A stretch of 64,000 nt of DNA, taken from the NCBI RefSeq assembly GCF_026625645.1, contig NZ_CP113056.1, positions 1,616,501 through 1,680,500 of the forward strand. Direction: 5' to 3'. The translations under genes were made by a program, and so were the position numbers. A model generated the notes under the pieces. The model made no database searches, was not told where the DNA came from, and was given only the letters and a program-made list of their open reading frames with translations. This document shows, piece after piece, positions 1 through 8,339 of the stretch (the stretch's first letter is position 1; each line of letters opens with the position of its first letter). Origin of the DNA: Ancylobacter sp. SL191. Its GTDB lineage: Bacteria > Pseudomonadota > Alphaproteobacteria > Rhizobiales > Xanthobacteraceae.

Positions 1-1
1 G

Positions 2-934
2 CTGCGCGGGGCGCCGCTCAAGGCGTCGGTCTGGTACCCGACGCAGGGGCGGACCTACCGCGCGCCGATCGGCGACAATGCCGTCTTCATCGGCGCGCCC
101 GCCTATATGGGCGCGCCCTATCCGGCCGGAAAGCTGCCGCTGGTGCTGCTCTCGCATGGCTCCGGCGGCAATATCGACAGCCTGTCCTGGCTGGCGAACG
201 GGCTTGTCGCGCAGGGTTTCATCGTTGCTGGCGTCAACCATCCCGGCAGCACCTCCGGCGACAGTTCGCCCCGCCGCAGCGTCCGGCACTGGGAGCGGGC
301 GCAGGATGTGCGCGCGCTGCTCGACGGCCTGCTTACGGACCCGGAACTCGGCCCGCATATCGACACCAGCCGGATCTCGGTGCTCGGCTTCTCGCTCGGC
401 GGGGTGACGGCGATGACGCTCGCCGGCGCGCGCCCGGACCGCGACGCCTTCGCCCGCTACTGCGCCGTGCCGGCCGAGGGGAAGAAGGACTGCCTGTTCT
501 TCTCCAAGGGTGGGGTGGCGTTCGACGAGGTGCCGAAGGGGCCCTTCGAGCAGGATCTGCGCGACCCGCGCATCAGCCGTGTGGTGGCGGTCGATCCGGC
601 CATGGCCAAGGTCTATACGCCGGACAGCCTGAAGGGCATCACCGTGCCGGTCGAGGTGGTCAGCCTGGGGAACCCGGTCTGGGAGGCCGTGGATGTCGGC
701 CCGACCGGCGGCAACTTCGCCGCGTTCATCCCGCATTTCGTGCATGAGACCATCGCGCCGGCGGACCATTACAGCTTCCTCGCTTTGTGCAAGCCGGCGG
801 CGCCGGAACTGCTCAAGGCCGAGGGCGAGGACCCGATCTGCGCCGACCCGGCGGGGGCGGACCGTGCCAGCGTGCATCAGCAGGTGATCGCGCGGGTGGC
901 CCGCTTCCTCACGGCGGCGGCGCCGGGGAATTGA
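2..934 (+). CDS. Alpha/beta hydrolase, dienelactone hydrolase-like (5' partial)
   Basis: The reading frame is open from base 2, before the first internal ATG at 107, so the start lies outside the window. The product looks like the predicted dienelactone hydrolase group of alpha/beta hydrolases. An oxyanion-loop motif L-S-H-G-S-G-G lies near bases 150-170, the nucleophile elbow G-F-S-L-G-G near 385-405, and a candidate catalytic His in A-D-H-Y-S-F near 760-775. Such enzymes cleave esters or related bonds; the substrate cannot be read from the sequence. The upstream codons (W-Y-P-T and G-D-N-A-V-F) fit the N-terminal strands of this family. No signal peptide can be judged because the N-terminus is missing. 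The next gene converges on it. Confidence 0.8.
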   Translation: MRGAPLKASVWYPTQGRTYRAPIGDNAVFIGAPAYMGAPYPAGKLPLVLLSHGSGGNIDSLSWLANGLVAQGFIVAGVNHPGSTSGDSSPRRSVRHWERAQDVRALLDGLLTDPELGPHIDTSRISVLGFSLGGVTAMTLAGARPDRDAFARYCAVPAEGKKDCLFFSKGGVAFDEVPKGPFEQDLRDPRISRVVAVDPAMAKVYTPDSLKGITVPVEVVSLGNPVWEAVDVGPTGGNFAAFIPHFVHETIAPADHYSFLALCKPAAPELLKAEGEDPICADPAGADRASVHQQVIARVARFLTAAAPGN

Positions 935-1007
935 TCACGCGCGGGGCGGGCGGCGCTACGCACAACCTGTCGTCCGCCCGCCCTGCACGCGAAACGCGTC
1001 GGCCGGA

Positions 1008-1523
1008 TTAATTGGCCGCCATGATGGTGCGGGCCTTGCCGCAATAGGCCCGCGCGGCGGACGACATGCGGGTGGCGCCATGGCCACCCTGGTAGCGCAT
1101 CACGGTGCCGCAGGTATCGCCACCCGCCAGCCGATAGGCCCCGGCGAGGTAGCGCATGCCGAACTTGATGTTGGTGGCGGGCTCGTAGAGCGCCGCGCGC
1201 GAGCCGGTGTAGCCGACGCCGCGCGCGGTCTGGTGCTTGATCTGCATGAGCCCGACCTCGCCGGCGCGCCCCGTCGTCCGCACGTTCCAGTTGCTCTCGA
1301 TGCGCACCACGGCGCGGGCCAGCGCGACGGGAATGCCGTTCGCCTTCGCCTCGCGGTCGACCAGCGCGACCAGTTTATCCGTTCCCGTCACAGATGTTTC
1401 CGGATGAAGGCTCTCCAGCGAGGACGAACGATCGTTGTTCGACGCGGCATGGGCGAGAGTGGCACCGCTCAGACTGATGAGTGAAGTCACAAGGGAAGCA
1501 CAGACGAGACGCGAGATCAGCAT
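1008..1523 (-). CDS. Lytic transglycosylase, SLT domain, secreted
   Basis: A 171-residue protein with a clear signal peptide (residues 1-27, ending A-H-A). It contains one short SLT (lysozyme-like) domain. The catalytic Glu is E76 in R-I-E-S-N-W, and the family motif G-L-M-Q-I-K is at 91-96. A Y-Q-G-G-H-G motif follows, where the family usually has an N-A-G-type motif. Enzymes of this kind cut the MurNAc-GlcNAc bond of peptidoglycan in the periplasm, leaving 1,6-anhydro ends. It is one of the smallest forms, with no second domain. It lies on the same strand as the amidase at 1762-2550, with a 238-base gap, in front of the dcw cluster. The exact role (wall turnover, or making room for an envelope machine) is not visible. 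Confidence 0.85.
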   Translation of the reverse strand: MLISRLVCASLVTSLISLSGATLAHAASNNDRSSSLESLHPETSVTGTDKLVALVDREAKANGIPVALARAVVRIESNWNVRTTGRAGEVGLMQIKHQTARGVGYTGSRAALYEPATNIKFGMRYLAGAYRLAGGDTCGTVMRYQGGHGATRMSSAARAYCGKARTIMAAN

Positions 1524-1761
1524 TACCGGGCTGTAGCCTTTTCAGGATGATGACGAGGCCGGCGAAAAGCCTGGACAATCTGACCCGAATGAGGCTCGGC
1601 TGGCCCATGTCTCGCCCTAGACATGAACGGTCCGCTAAAGTCGCGGTGCGTGCGCACCTATTGCGGCGCAACCTGGGCGTTCAGTGACTTTCGTTGCGGG
1701 CGGGGCTCCTCGTGCGCAACTTCCTGTCGCGCGTTGCCGCCCATTCAGCCATGGCGAAATT

Positions 1762-2550
1762 TCAGGCGTCGCCGGCGTCTGTTTCAGGGCGCGACATGCA
1801 GAGCCGGTAGAGCGTCTGCAGCGTCGAGACATCGGCGATGCCGTCCACGCGCGAGCGGCGGAAATGCCGCTGGAAGGCCCGCACTACCGCTTCCGTCTGG
1901 TCGCAATAGGTGCCGCTCACCGGCACCTCATAGCCATAGAGCGCCAGCATCGCCTGCAGCGCCTCGATCGGCTGGCCGTGCTCGCCGCGCATGAAGAAGC
2001 GCCCATCGACCGGCGGCGTCTCCTCCACCAGATGGCCGACACCGAAGCGGTGCAGCGCCTCCCAGGGGAATTTTTCGCCGGGATCGTTCTTGCGCGCCGG
2101 GGCGACGTCGGAATGGGCGAGCACCCGGTCGGGTGGGATGGGGTGGCGGGTGAGGATGTCCTTGCACAGCGCCGTCACCGCCTCGATCTGGATCGCGGGG
2201 AAGGGCGGGTAGCCGAAATCATGGCCGGGATTGGCGATCTCGATGCCGATGGAGCGCGAATTGATGTCGCGCGCCCCGCCCCAGCAGCTCACCCCCGCAT
2301 GCCAGGCGCGCCGCGCTTCCGGCACGAGCTGAATGATCCGGCCATCCTCGAACACGACATAGTGAGCCGAGACCTGCCGCTCGGGACTGCGCAGCCACTC
2401 CACCGCCTGCGCGGTCGATTCCAAGCCGGTGTAGTGCAGCAGCAGGATGTCAGGCCGCGTAACGCCCACACGCTCGCCATGGTTCGGCGAGGGCAGCACC
2501 TCGGCGGCAAGCGGGGAATCGGCGGGGAAGGTGGGGGCAGCGTCGGTCAT
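1762..2550 (-). CDS. N-acetylmuramoyl-L-alanine amidase (Amidase_2 plus peptidoglycan-binding domain)
   Basis: A 262-residue zinc amidase of the AmpD/AmiD type, which releases the peptide from (anhydro)muramic acid. Candidate zinc ligands are H39 (L-L-H-Y-T-G), H146 (A-H-S-D-V-A-P) and D156 (K-N-D-P-G). Residues about 185-255 form a PG_binding_1-like three-helix domain. No signal peptide is apparent at the N-terminus, so it could act in the cytoplasm on recycled muropeptides like AmpD. The extra wall-binding domain is more like AmiD, so location is open. It is divergent from mraZ, and the 291-base gap between them holds the mraZ control region. Confidence 0.88.
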   Translation of the reverse strand: MTDAAPTFPADSPLAAEVLPSPNHGERVGVTRPDILLLHYTGLESTAQAVEWLRSPERQVSAHYVVFEDGRIIQLVPEARRAWHAGVSCWGGARDINSRSIGIEIANPGHDFGYPPFPAIQIEAVTALCKDILTRHPIPPDRVLAHSDVAPARKNDPGEKFPWEALHRFGVGHLVEETPPVDGRFFMRGEHGQPIEALQAMLALYGYEVPVSGTYCDQTEAVVRAFQRHFRRSRVDGIADVSTLQTLYRLCMSRPETDAGDA

Positions 2551-2841
2551 GACGCGAGCTAAGCGCGCGGCGCGCCCGATTCAACAGATTCTTAAGGTTC
2601 ATGGAGCGTTAATCGGCAATCCCCGGTCACGGCGGGAATCACCCAGGGCAACGGCGCCCTGGGCAGGTTCCGCCAAGGCCGTTCCATTGACGCCCATCAC
2701 AGCCCATGGTATCCCAAATCATCCCGTTGCAGTTCCATGTCAGCCCGGCCGGCGGTGCCCTCAAGGCGCCTGTCGAGAGGCTGTGTGCGACCGCCGGGTG
2801 GTGTGCGCAGGCGTGGACTGGCGCGGGAGTTTCCGGAGCCG
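2551..2841 (+). promoter_or_regulatory. mraZ / dcw upstream control region
   Basis: This 291-base gap separates the divergent amidase start from the mraZ ATG. It holds a TTAA-N13-TTAATCG motif at 2592-2615 and the phased MraZ-type repeats at 2683-2726. No convincing -35/-10 pair could be fixed by eye. The distance from the repeats to the mraZ ATG (about 115 bases) implies a fairly long leader if transcription starts near the repeats. Confidence 0.5.
2683..2726 (-). promoter_or_regulatory. MraZ operator: TGGG repeats at exact 10-bp spacing
   Basis: On the plus strand, CCCA occurs at 2693, 2703 and 2713 and CCCG at 2723. A degenerate TCCA at 2683 keeps the same phase. Read on the minus strand these are TGGG/CGGG units repeated every 10 bases. 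The MraZ regulator is known in E. coli to bind TGGGN direct repeats separated by 5 bases, a 10-base period, upstream of its own gene. The array lies about 115 bases upstream of mraZ, which fits autoregulation of the dcw operon. Here the repeats are on the strand opposite to mraZ. Confidence 0.75.
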
Positions 2842-3321
2842 ATGGATCGTTTCGTATCGACCTATCCGATGCGGCTCGATTCCAAGGGCCGGATGTCGAT
2901 CCCCGCGCCCTTCCGGGCGCTGATCGCGCGCGACGGGCTGGAGCATGTCTATTGCCATCCCGCGCTCGACCTGCCGGCCCTTCAGGCCGGCGGCGGGCGG
3001 CTGATGGCGGGGATCGACAGTCTGATCGAGCGCTATCCGCCCTATTCGGAGGCCCGCGAGGAGCTGGCCACGGCGCTCTATGGATCGATCGAGACGCTGC
3101 GTCTCGATCCGGAGGGCCGGGTGGTGCTGAGCGAGACCTTGAAGACGCACGCGCAGATCGCGACCGAGGCCGTGCTGGTCGGCCTCGGCGATTCATTTCG
3201 AATCTGGGAGCCCAGCCGCTTCCGGGCGCATCTGGCCGAGGCCAAGGCGAAGGTGCGCGCGCTGAAGGAAGAGCTGGGGTCTCAGGGGGCGGCGCGTGTC
3301 ACACGCGCCGAGGGGGCATGA
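2842..3321 (+). CDS. mraZ: Transcriptional regulator MraZ
   Basis: A 159-residue protein, the usual first gene of the dcw cluster. It carries two SpoVT/AbrB-like halves, each marked by a related motif: [11 protein letters not shown] near residues 11-21 and [11 protein letters not shown] near 91-101. MraZ forms a ring and binds the TGGG repeats in front of its own gene, setting expression of the operon. The frame is open further upstream (from 2737), but homology begins at M-D-R-F-V-S-T, so ATG 2842 was chosen. GGAG sits very close to it and GGGAG about 12 bases away, so the ribosome binding site is not ideal. The stop overlaps the rsmH start (ATGA). Confidence 0.95.
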   Translation: MDRFVSTYPMRLDSKGRMSIPAPFRALIARDGLEHVYCHPALDLPALQAGGGRLMAGIDSLIERYPPYSEAREELATALYGSIETLRLDPEGRVVLSETLKTHAQIATEAVLVGLGDSFRIWEPSRFRAHLAEAKAKVRALKEELGSQGAARVTRAEGA

Positions 3322-4352
3322 TGGCGGGTCGCGGCGGTTCGGAGACGGACGCTGCCGGCGGACCGGCCCGCCATCTGCCGGTCCTGCTCGCGGAAGTCGT
3401 CACCCATCTCGCGCCGGAGGATGGCGGCGTCTATGTCGACGGCACCTTCGGCGCCGGCGGCTACACACGCGCCATTCTCGCCGCCGCCGAGTGCCGTGTG
3501 GTCGCCATTGACCGCGACCCGACCGCCATTGCCGGCGGGCAGGCCATGGTCGAGGCGAGCGCCGGCCGGCTCACCCTTGTGCATGAGCGCTTCAGCGAGC
3601 TGGAAGAGGTCGCCGAGCGGCTGGGCCTCACCGGCCGGATCGACGGCGTGGTGCTCGATATCGGCGTCTCCTCCATGCAGATCGACGAGGGCGAGCGCGG
3701 CTTTTCCTTCCGCCGCGACGGGCCGCTCGACATGCGCATGTCGAAGGAGGGGCCCTCGGCCGCCGATCTCGTGGCGACGCTTTCCGAGACCGATCTCGCC
3801 AATCTCATCTACCGCTTCGGCGAGGAGCGCCATTCGCGCGCCGTCGCCCGCGCCATCCTTGCCGCGCGGCAGGTCGAGCCGATCACCCGCACGCTGCAGC
3901 TCGCCGACATCGTCGCCAAGGTGGTGTGGGCCAAGCCCCATGAGCCGCATCCGGCGACGCGGACCTTTCAGGCGCTGCGCATCGCGGTGAATGACGAGCT
4001 GGGCGAACTCGCCCGCGCGCTCACCGCCGCCGAGCGGGTGCTGAAGCCCGGCGGGCGGCTGGTGGTTGTCACCTTCCACTCGCTGGAAGACCGCATCGTG
4101 AAGACCTTCCTCGCCAACCGGGCGAAGGCCAATGCCGGTTCGCGCCACCTGCCGCTCGCGGTGAGCGCGCCGACCAGCTTCCGGCTGGTGGCGCGCGGCG
4201 CGGTGGAGGCGGGCGAGGCGGAGCTGGCGGTGAACCCCCGTGCGCGCTCCGCCAAGCTGCGGGCCGGTGCGCGCACCGAGGCGCCCGCCCACGCGCCGGG
4301 CGATCTCGCCTCGCTCCTGCCGCCCACCCCGGACGCCAAAAGCCGCCGCTGA
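3318..4352 (+). CDS. rsmH: 16S rRNA (cytosine(1402)-N(4))-methyltransferase RsmH (MraW)
   Basis: About 344 residues. It methylates N4 of C1402 in the decoding centre of 16S rRNA using S-adenosylmethionine. The N-terminal H-L-P-V-L-L-A-E-V is typical. The SAM-binding motif [10 protein letters not shown] lies near residues 40-50, with V-L-D-I-G-V-S-S near 113 and the family signature [10 protein letters not shown] near 170. The C-terminal [12 protein letters not shown] is also characteristic. Two start codons are adjacent (3318 and 3321); 3318 overlaps the mraZ stop by four bases, showing translational coupling, and is preceded by GAGGGGG. Only 9 bases separate it from ftsL. Confidence 0.96.
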   Translation: MMAGRGGSETDAAGGPARHLPVLLAEVVTHLAPEDGGVYVDGTFGAGGYTRAILAAAECRVVAIDRDPTAIAGGQAMVEASAGRLTLVHERFSELEEVAERLGLTGRIDGVVLDIGVSSMQIDEGERGFSFRRDGPLDMRMSKEGPSAADLVATLSETDLANLIYRFGEERHSRAVARAILAARQVEPITRTLQLADIVAKVVWAKPHEPHPATRTFQALRIAVNDELGELARALTAAERVLKPGGRLVVVTFHSLEDRIVKTFLANRAKANAGSRHLPLAVSAPTSFRLVARGAVEAGEAELAVNPRARSAKLRAGARTEAPAHAPGDLASLLPPTPDAKSRR

Positions 4353-4361
4353 GGTCGAGAC

Positions 4362-4958
4362 ATGTTTCGCGTACTCAATGCCGTCTCGCTCATCGCCCTG
4401 CTGGCCGCGGCCGGCGCGGTCTATCACGTGAAGTATTCGGCGGCGTCCGAGGCGCAGAAGATCGCCCAGCTGCGCGACGAGATCCGCGCCGAGCGCGACC
4501 GCATCGCCTTGCTCAACGCCGAATGGGCCCGCCGCACCGCGCCCGACCGCATCCAGGCGCTGGCCGAGAACCATCTCGACATGCGCCCGCTCGATGTCGA
4601 TCACATGGACCGCCTCGCCAGCCTGCCCGGCAAGCCCGACCAGAACACCGACGCGCTGGGCGGCATGATCGAGGCGCTGGTGGACGGCCCCAATCCCAAC
4701 CCGGCCCCGCCGGCGGCCAAGGCCCCGGCGCCGAGCGCGGCGCGCACCAAGCCGACACCGGTCGCCCGCCTGCCGGATGATGCGCCGCTCCCCGAACCGA
4801 CCGGCAACGGCCAGCCGCTGCCGCTCTCGGCGATGCCGGCCGCCGGCAATATGGCGCCGTTGCGGCCCGGCTTCGCCGGACCGCAGGGCTCGCTTGCCGG
4901 TTCGCTCAATCCCGCCGCGGCGCGTCCGCTCCTGCCGCCCGCCGCGGTCGGCCAGTAG
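4362..4958 (+). CDS. ftsL: Cell division protein FtsL
   Basis: A 198-residue bitopic membrane protein. One transmembrane helix lies at about residues 4-20, followed by a coiled-coil/leucine-zipper-like stretch (about 28-60) rich in Arg, Glu and Ala, and then the conserved R-I-Q-A-L-A-E-N-H-L segment. FtsL binds FtsQ and FtsB and helps activate FtsWI at the septum. The position between rsmH and ftsI supports the call. The periplasmic tail from about residue 105 is a long Pro/Ala-rich extension, making this protein clearly longer than the roughly 120 residues of the E. coli protein. No separate ftsB is visible here. Confidence 0.9.
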   Translation: MFRVLNAVSLIALLAAAGAVYHVKYSAASEAQKIAQLRDEIRAERDRIALLNAEWARRTAPDRIQALAENHLDMRPLDVDHMDRLASLPGKPDQNTDALGGMIEALVDGPNPNPAPPAAKAPAPSAARTKPTPVARLPDDAPLPEPTGNGQPLPLSAMPAAGNMAPLRPGFAGPQGSLAGSLNPAAARPLLPPAAVGQ

Positions 4959-4976
4959 TATCCGGAGGTTGCCCTG

Positions 4977-6770
4977 ATGGCTGCGTTCCTCTCCTCCCTG
5001 TCCGCCCGCCTCAAGGCGCTGCCGCGGGCCGTGCTGCGGCTGCCGGCGACGCTGCTGCGCGGTCTGGTCGCCACCGCCCGCATGGCCGCCGGCCGCGGCC
5101 GGCCCGAGCCGCACGCCGTGGCGCGTGCCCGCATCATCCTGTGCATGCTGGTGTTCTCCGGCGTCTATCTCGGCATTGCCGGCCGCCTCGCCATGTTTGC
5201 TTCGGCGCCCGAGGGCACGCTGGCGCGGCGCGGCGTCGCCTCCGACGCGGTGGCCTCGGCCCGGCCGGACGTGCTCGACCGCAATGGCCTGGTGCTCGCC
5301 ACCGACGTGAAGTCCTCCTCGCTGTTCGGCGAGCCGCGCCGGCTCATCGACGTCGACGAGGCGGTCGAGGCGCTCACCGCCGTGCTGCCGGACATCAACG
5401 CCGACGAACTGCGCCAGCGGCTCGCCTCCAATCGCGGTTTCGTCTGGCTGAAGCGCGAGATCACCCCGCAGCAGCAGCGCGAGATCCACAATCTCGGCCT
5501 GCCCGGCATCGGTTTCATGACCGAGAACCGCCGCGTCTATCCTGGCGGCACGCTGGGCGCGCATGTGCTCGGCTCGACCAATATCGACAATCAGGGCATT
5601 GCCGGCGTCGAGAAGTGGATCGACACGCGCGGCCTTGCCGATCTGCACCTTGCCGGCTTCGCCTCGGACCGCCAGCAGGAGCCGGTCGAGCTCGCCATGG
5701 ATCTGCGCGTGCAGCATGTGCTGCGCGACGAACTGTTCGAGGCCAAGGAGAAGTTCAAGGCCATCGCCGCCGCCGGCACGGTGGTGGATGTGCGCACCGG
5801 CGAGATCATCGCCATGGTGTCGTTGCCCGATTTCGACGCCAATGACCCCGCCCGCTCGCTCGACCCGAAGAACCTCAACCGCCTGACCACCGGCGTGTTC
5901 GAGATGGGCTCGACCTTCAAGGCGCTGACCTTCGCCATGGCGCTGGACAGCGGACGCTTCACCATCAATTCGACGCTGGACGCGCGCGGGGCGCTGCAAT
6001 TCGGCAAGTTCCGCATCCACGACTACCACGCGGAAAACCGCGTGCTGACGCTGCCGGAAGTCTTCCTCGTCTCGTCCAATATCGGCACGGCGAAGATGGC
6101 GCTGGCGCTGGGCGTCGACGCGCATAAGGCGTTCCTCAAGAAGGCCGGCCAGCTCGACCGGCTGCGCACCGAGCTGCCGGAAAGCGCCTCGCCCATCGTG
6201 CCCAAGCGCTGGGGCGAGCTCAACACCGCCACCATCTCCTTCGGCCATGGTCTCGCTGTCGCGCCGCTTCAGGCGGTGATGGCGGTGAACGCTATGGTCA
6301 ATGGCGGCATGCTGATCCCGCCGACGTTTCTCAAGCGCACGCCCGAGGAAGCGCAGGCGCTCGGCACCCGCATCATCAAGCCGGAGACCAGCGCCAAGAT
6401 GCGCTATCTGCTCCGGCTCAACGCCGAGAAGGGCTCGGCCAAGAAGGTGAACGTGCCCGGCATGTATGCCGGCGGCAAGACCGGCACGGCGGAGAAGGTC
6501 ATCAATGGCCGCTACTCCAAGACCAAGCTGCTGACCACCTTCACCGGCATCTTCCCGATGGACGACCCGCATTACCTCGTCCTCGTCATGCTCGACGAGC
6601 CGCAGGCGGCGGAAGGCACCTATGGTTTTGCCACCTCCGGCTGGAACGCGGCGCCGACCACCGGCAAGATCATTTCCCGCATCGGCCCGATGCTCGGCAT
6701 CATGCCGCGTACCGACGTGCCGACGGCGGAAAGCCTGCTGACCAATTACACGCTGGCGCAGGCGCCGTAA
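4977..6770 (+). CDS. ftsI: Peptidoglycan D,D-transpeptidase FtsI (PBP3)
   Basis: A 597-residue class B penicillin-binding protein that cross-links septal peptidoglycan in partnership with FtsW. A cytoplasmic N-terminus rich in basic residues precedes a transmembrane helix near 45-70. The dimerisation/pedestal domain follows (R-G-V-A-S-D-A near 80-90). The transpeptidase domain has all three active-site motifs: S-T-F-K with nucleophile S312, S-S-N at 366-368 and K-T-G at 501-503. A strong GGAGG lies just before the ATG, and the gene follows ftsL after 18 bases. It would be a beta-lactam target. Confidence 0.97.
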   Translation: MAAFLSSLSARLKALPRAVLRLPATLLRGLVATARMAAGRGRPEPHAVARARIILCMLVFSGVYLGIAGRLAMFASAPEGTLARRGVASDAVASARPDVLDRNGLVLATDVKSSSLFGEPRRLIDVDEAVEALTAVLPDINADELRQRLASNRGFVWLKREITPQQQREIHNLGLPGIGFMTENRRVYPGGTLGAHVLGSTNIDNQGIAGVEKWIDTRGLADLHLAGFASDRQQEPVELAMDLRVQHVLRDELFEAKEKFKAIAAAGTVVDVRTGEIIAMVSLPDFDANDPARSLDPKNLNRLTTGVFEMGSTFKALTFAMALDSGRFTINSTLDARGALQFGKFRIHDYHAENRVLTLPEVFLVSSNIGTAKMALALGVDAHKAFLKKAGQLDRLRTELPESASPIVPKRWGELNTATISFGHGLAVAPLQAVMAVNAMVNGGMLIPPTFLKRTPEEAQALGTRIIKPETSAKMRYLLRLNAEKGSAKKVNVPGMYAGGKTGTAEKVINGRYSKTKLLTTFTGIFPMDDPHYLVLVMLDEPQAAEGTYGFATSGWNAAPTTGKIISRIGPMLGIMPRTDVPTAESLLTNYTLAQAP

Positions 6771-6849
6771 GCGGCACCGCTGATTTCCGCTGCGTCAGAG
6801 TGCGCGGAATCGGCTATGCCGGACATGGCTGGACAACAGGACGACGGGA

Positions 6850-8334
6850 ATGCCCGACCGGATCCGCCCCACCGCCGACTGCGCGCGCCGGCTCACCTTG
6901 GGTGAGCTGATCGGCGACGACGCCGATTACAGCGCCGCCGACCCCACGCTCGATGTCGCCGAGCCGGTGCTCGACAGCCGCACCGCGCGGGCCGGCGACG
7001 TGTTCTTCGCGCTCGCCGGGAGCAAGGCCGACGGCATGGCCTATGCCCGCGACGCGGTGGCGCGCGGCGCCGTCGCCGTGGTCGGCGAGAGCGAGGCGCC
7101 GGGGCTCGATCCGGCGATTTCCTATGTGCGGGTCGGCAATGCCCGCCGCGCGGTGGCGCTGGCGGCGGCGCGGGCCTTCCCCAAGCAGCCCGCCACCATC
7201 GTCGCCGTCACCGGCACGTCGGGGAAAACATCCGTCGCCGCCTTCACCCGGCAGATCTGGGCGCGGCTCGGCCATGCCAGCGCGAGCCTCGGCACGCTCG
7301 GCGTCGTCGCGCCCTCCGGCGCGGTCTATGGCTCGCTCACCACACCCGACCCCATCGCCCTGCATCGCACGCTCCACCAGCTGGCGCAGGAAGGGGTGAC
7401 GCATCTGTGCCTGGAGGCTTCCTCGCACGGGCTCGACCAGCACCGGCTGGACGGCGTGCGGCTCACCGCCGGCGCCTTCACCAACCTGTCGCGCGACCAT
7501 CTCGATTATCACCCGAGCATGGAGGCCTATCTCGAGGCCAAGATGCGGCTGTTCCGGGCGCTCGTCCCGCGCGGCGGCGGGGCGGCGATCTGGGTCGACA
7601 CCACCGAGGGCAGCCATGTCGCGCAGGTCGCTGCCGAGCATGAGCTGAACGTGCTCGGCATCGGCAATGCCGGGGCCGGCATCACCCTGCTGGCGCGGCA
7701 GGATGAAGGGCTCGGCCAGCGTCTCGACATCGAGGCGGAGGGTGAGCGCCGCACGCTGAAGCTGCCGCTGGTCGGCGCCTTCCAGGCGTCCAACGCGCTG
7801 ATCGCCGCCGGTCTCGTCCTGCTCACCGGCGGCCCGCGCGCGGCGACATTTGAGGCGTTGGAGACGCTGGAGGGCGTTCCCGGCCGGCTGGAACTGGTCG
7901 GCACGCATAAGGGCGCCGGAATTTTCGTCGATTACGCCCACAAGCCCGACGCGCTCGCCACCGCGCTCGACGCGCTGCGCCCCTACGCCACCGGTCGGCT
8001 CATCGTCGTGTTCGGCTGCGGCGGCGACCGCGACACGGGCAAGCGCCCGCTGATGGGCGCCATTGCGGCGGAGAAGGCGGATGTCGCTATTGTCACCGAC
8101 GACAATCCGCGCAGCGAGGATGCCGCCAGCATCCGCGCCGCCGTGCTCGCCGCCGCCCCCGGCGCCCGCGAGATCGGCGACCGGGCGGAGGCCATTGGCG
8201 CCGCCATCGCCATGGCCGGGGCAGGGGATGTCGTGCTGATCGCCGGGAAGGGTCACGAAACCGGCCAAATCATCGGCGACCGCGTGCTGCCCTTCTCCGA
8301 CCGCGACGTCGCGGCGGGATTGATCGAGGAGTGA
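6850..8334 (+). CDS. murE: UDP-N-acetylmuramoyl-L-alanyl-D-glutamate--2,6-diaminopimelate ligase MurE
   Basis: A 494-residue cytoplasmic Mur ligase that adds the third amino acid of the stem peptide with ATP. The three-domain layout is intact: an N-terminal UDP-substrate domain, a central ATPase domain with the P-loop T-G-T-S-G-K-T-S at 121-128, and a C-terminal domain. The C-terminal motif D-N-P-R at 418-421 is the known marker for meso-diaminopimelate rather than lysine specificity, fitting a Gram-negative wall. The stop overlaps the start region of murF, so the two are translationally coupled. Confidence 0.96.
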   Translation: MPDRIRPTADCARRLTLGELIGDDADYSAADPTLDVAEPVLDSRTARAGDVFFALAGSKADGMAYARDAVARGAVAVVGESEAPGLDPAISYVRVGNARRAVALAAARAFPKQPATIVAVTGTSGKTSVAAFTRQIWARLGHASASLGTLGVVAPSGAVYGSLTTPDPIALHRTLHQLAQEGVTHLCLEASSHGLDQHRLDGVRLTAGAFTNLSRDHLDYHPSMEAYLEAKMRLFRALVPRGGGAAIWVDTTEGSHVAQVAAEHELNVLGIGNAGAGITLLARQDEGLGQRLDIEAEGERRTLKLPLVGAFQASNALIAAGLVLLTGGPRAATFEALETLEGVPGRLELVGTHKGAGIFVDYAHKPDALATALDALRPYATGRLIVVFGCGGDRDTGKRPLMGAIAAEKADVAIVTDDNPRSEDAASIRAAVLAAAPGAREIGDRAEAIGAAIAMAGAGDVVLIAGKGHETGQIIGDRVLPFSDRDVAAGLIEE

Positions 8335-8339
8335 TCGCC

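Noticed and set aside
2706..3317. In-frame upstream extension of rsmH overlapping all of mraZ
   Set aside because: RsmH homology begins at the ATG pair at 3318/3321. The upstream codons run through mraZ in another frame and show no similarity to anything.
3282..6572. Very long minus-strand open frame (1096 codons) across rsmH, ftsL and ftsI
   Set aside because: It is antisense to three clearly conserved genes, has biased His/Gly/Arg/Ala composition and shows no domain. In DNA this GC-rich, antisense frames stay open by base composition. The same applies to the long opposite-strand frames at 33548-35359, 37099-39894, 42048-43574, 45581-47356 and 52098-54209.
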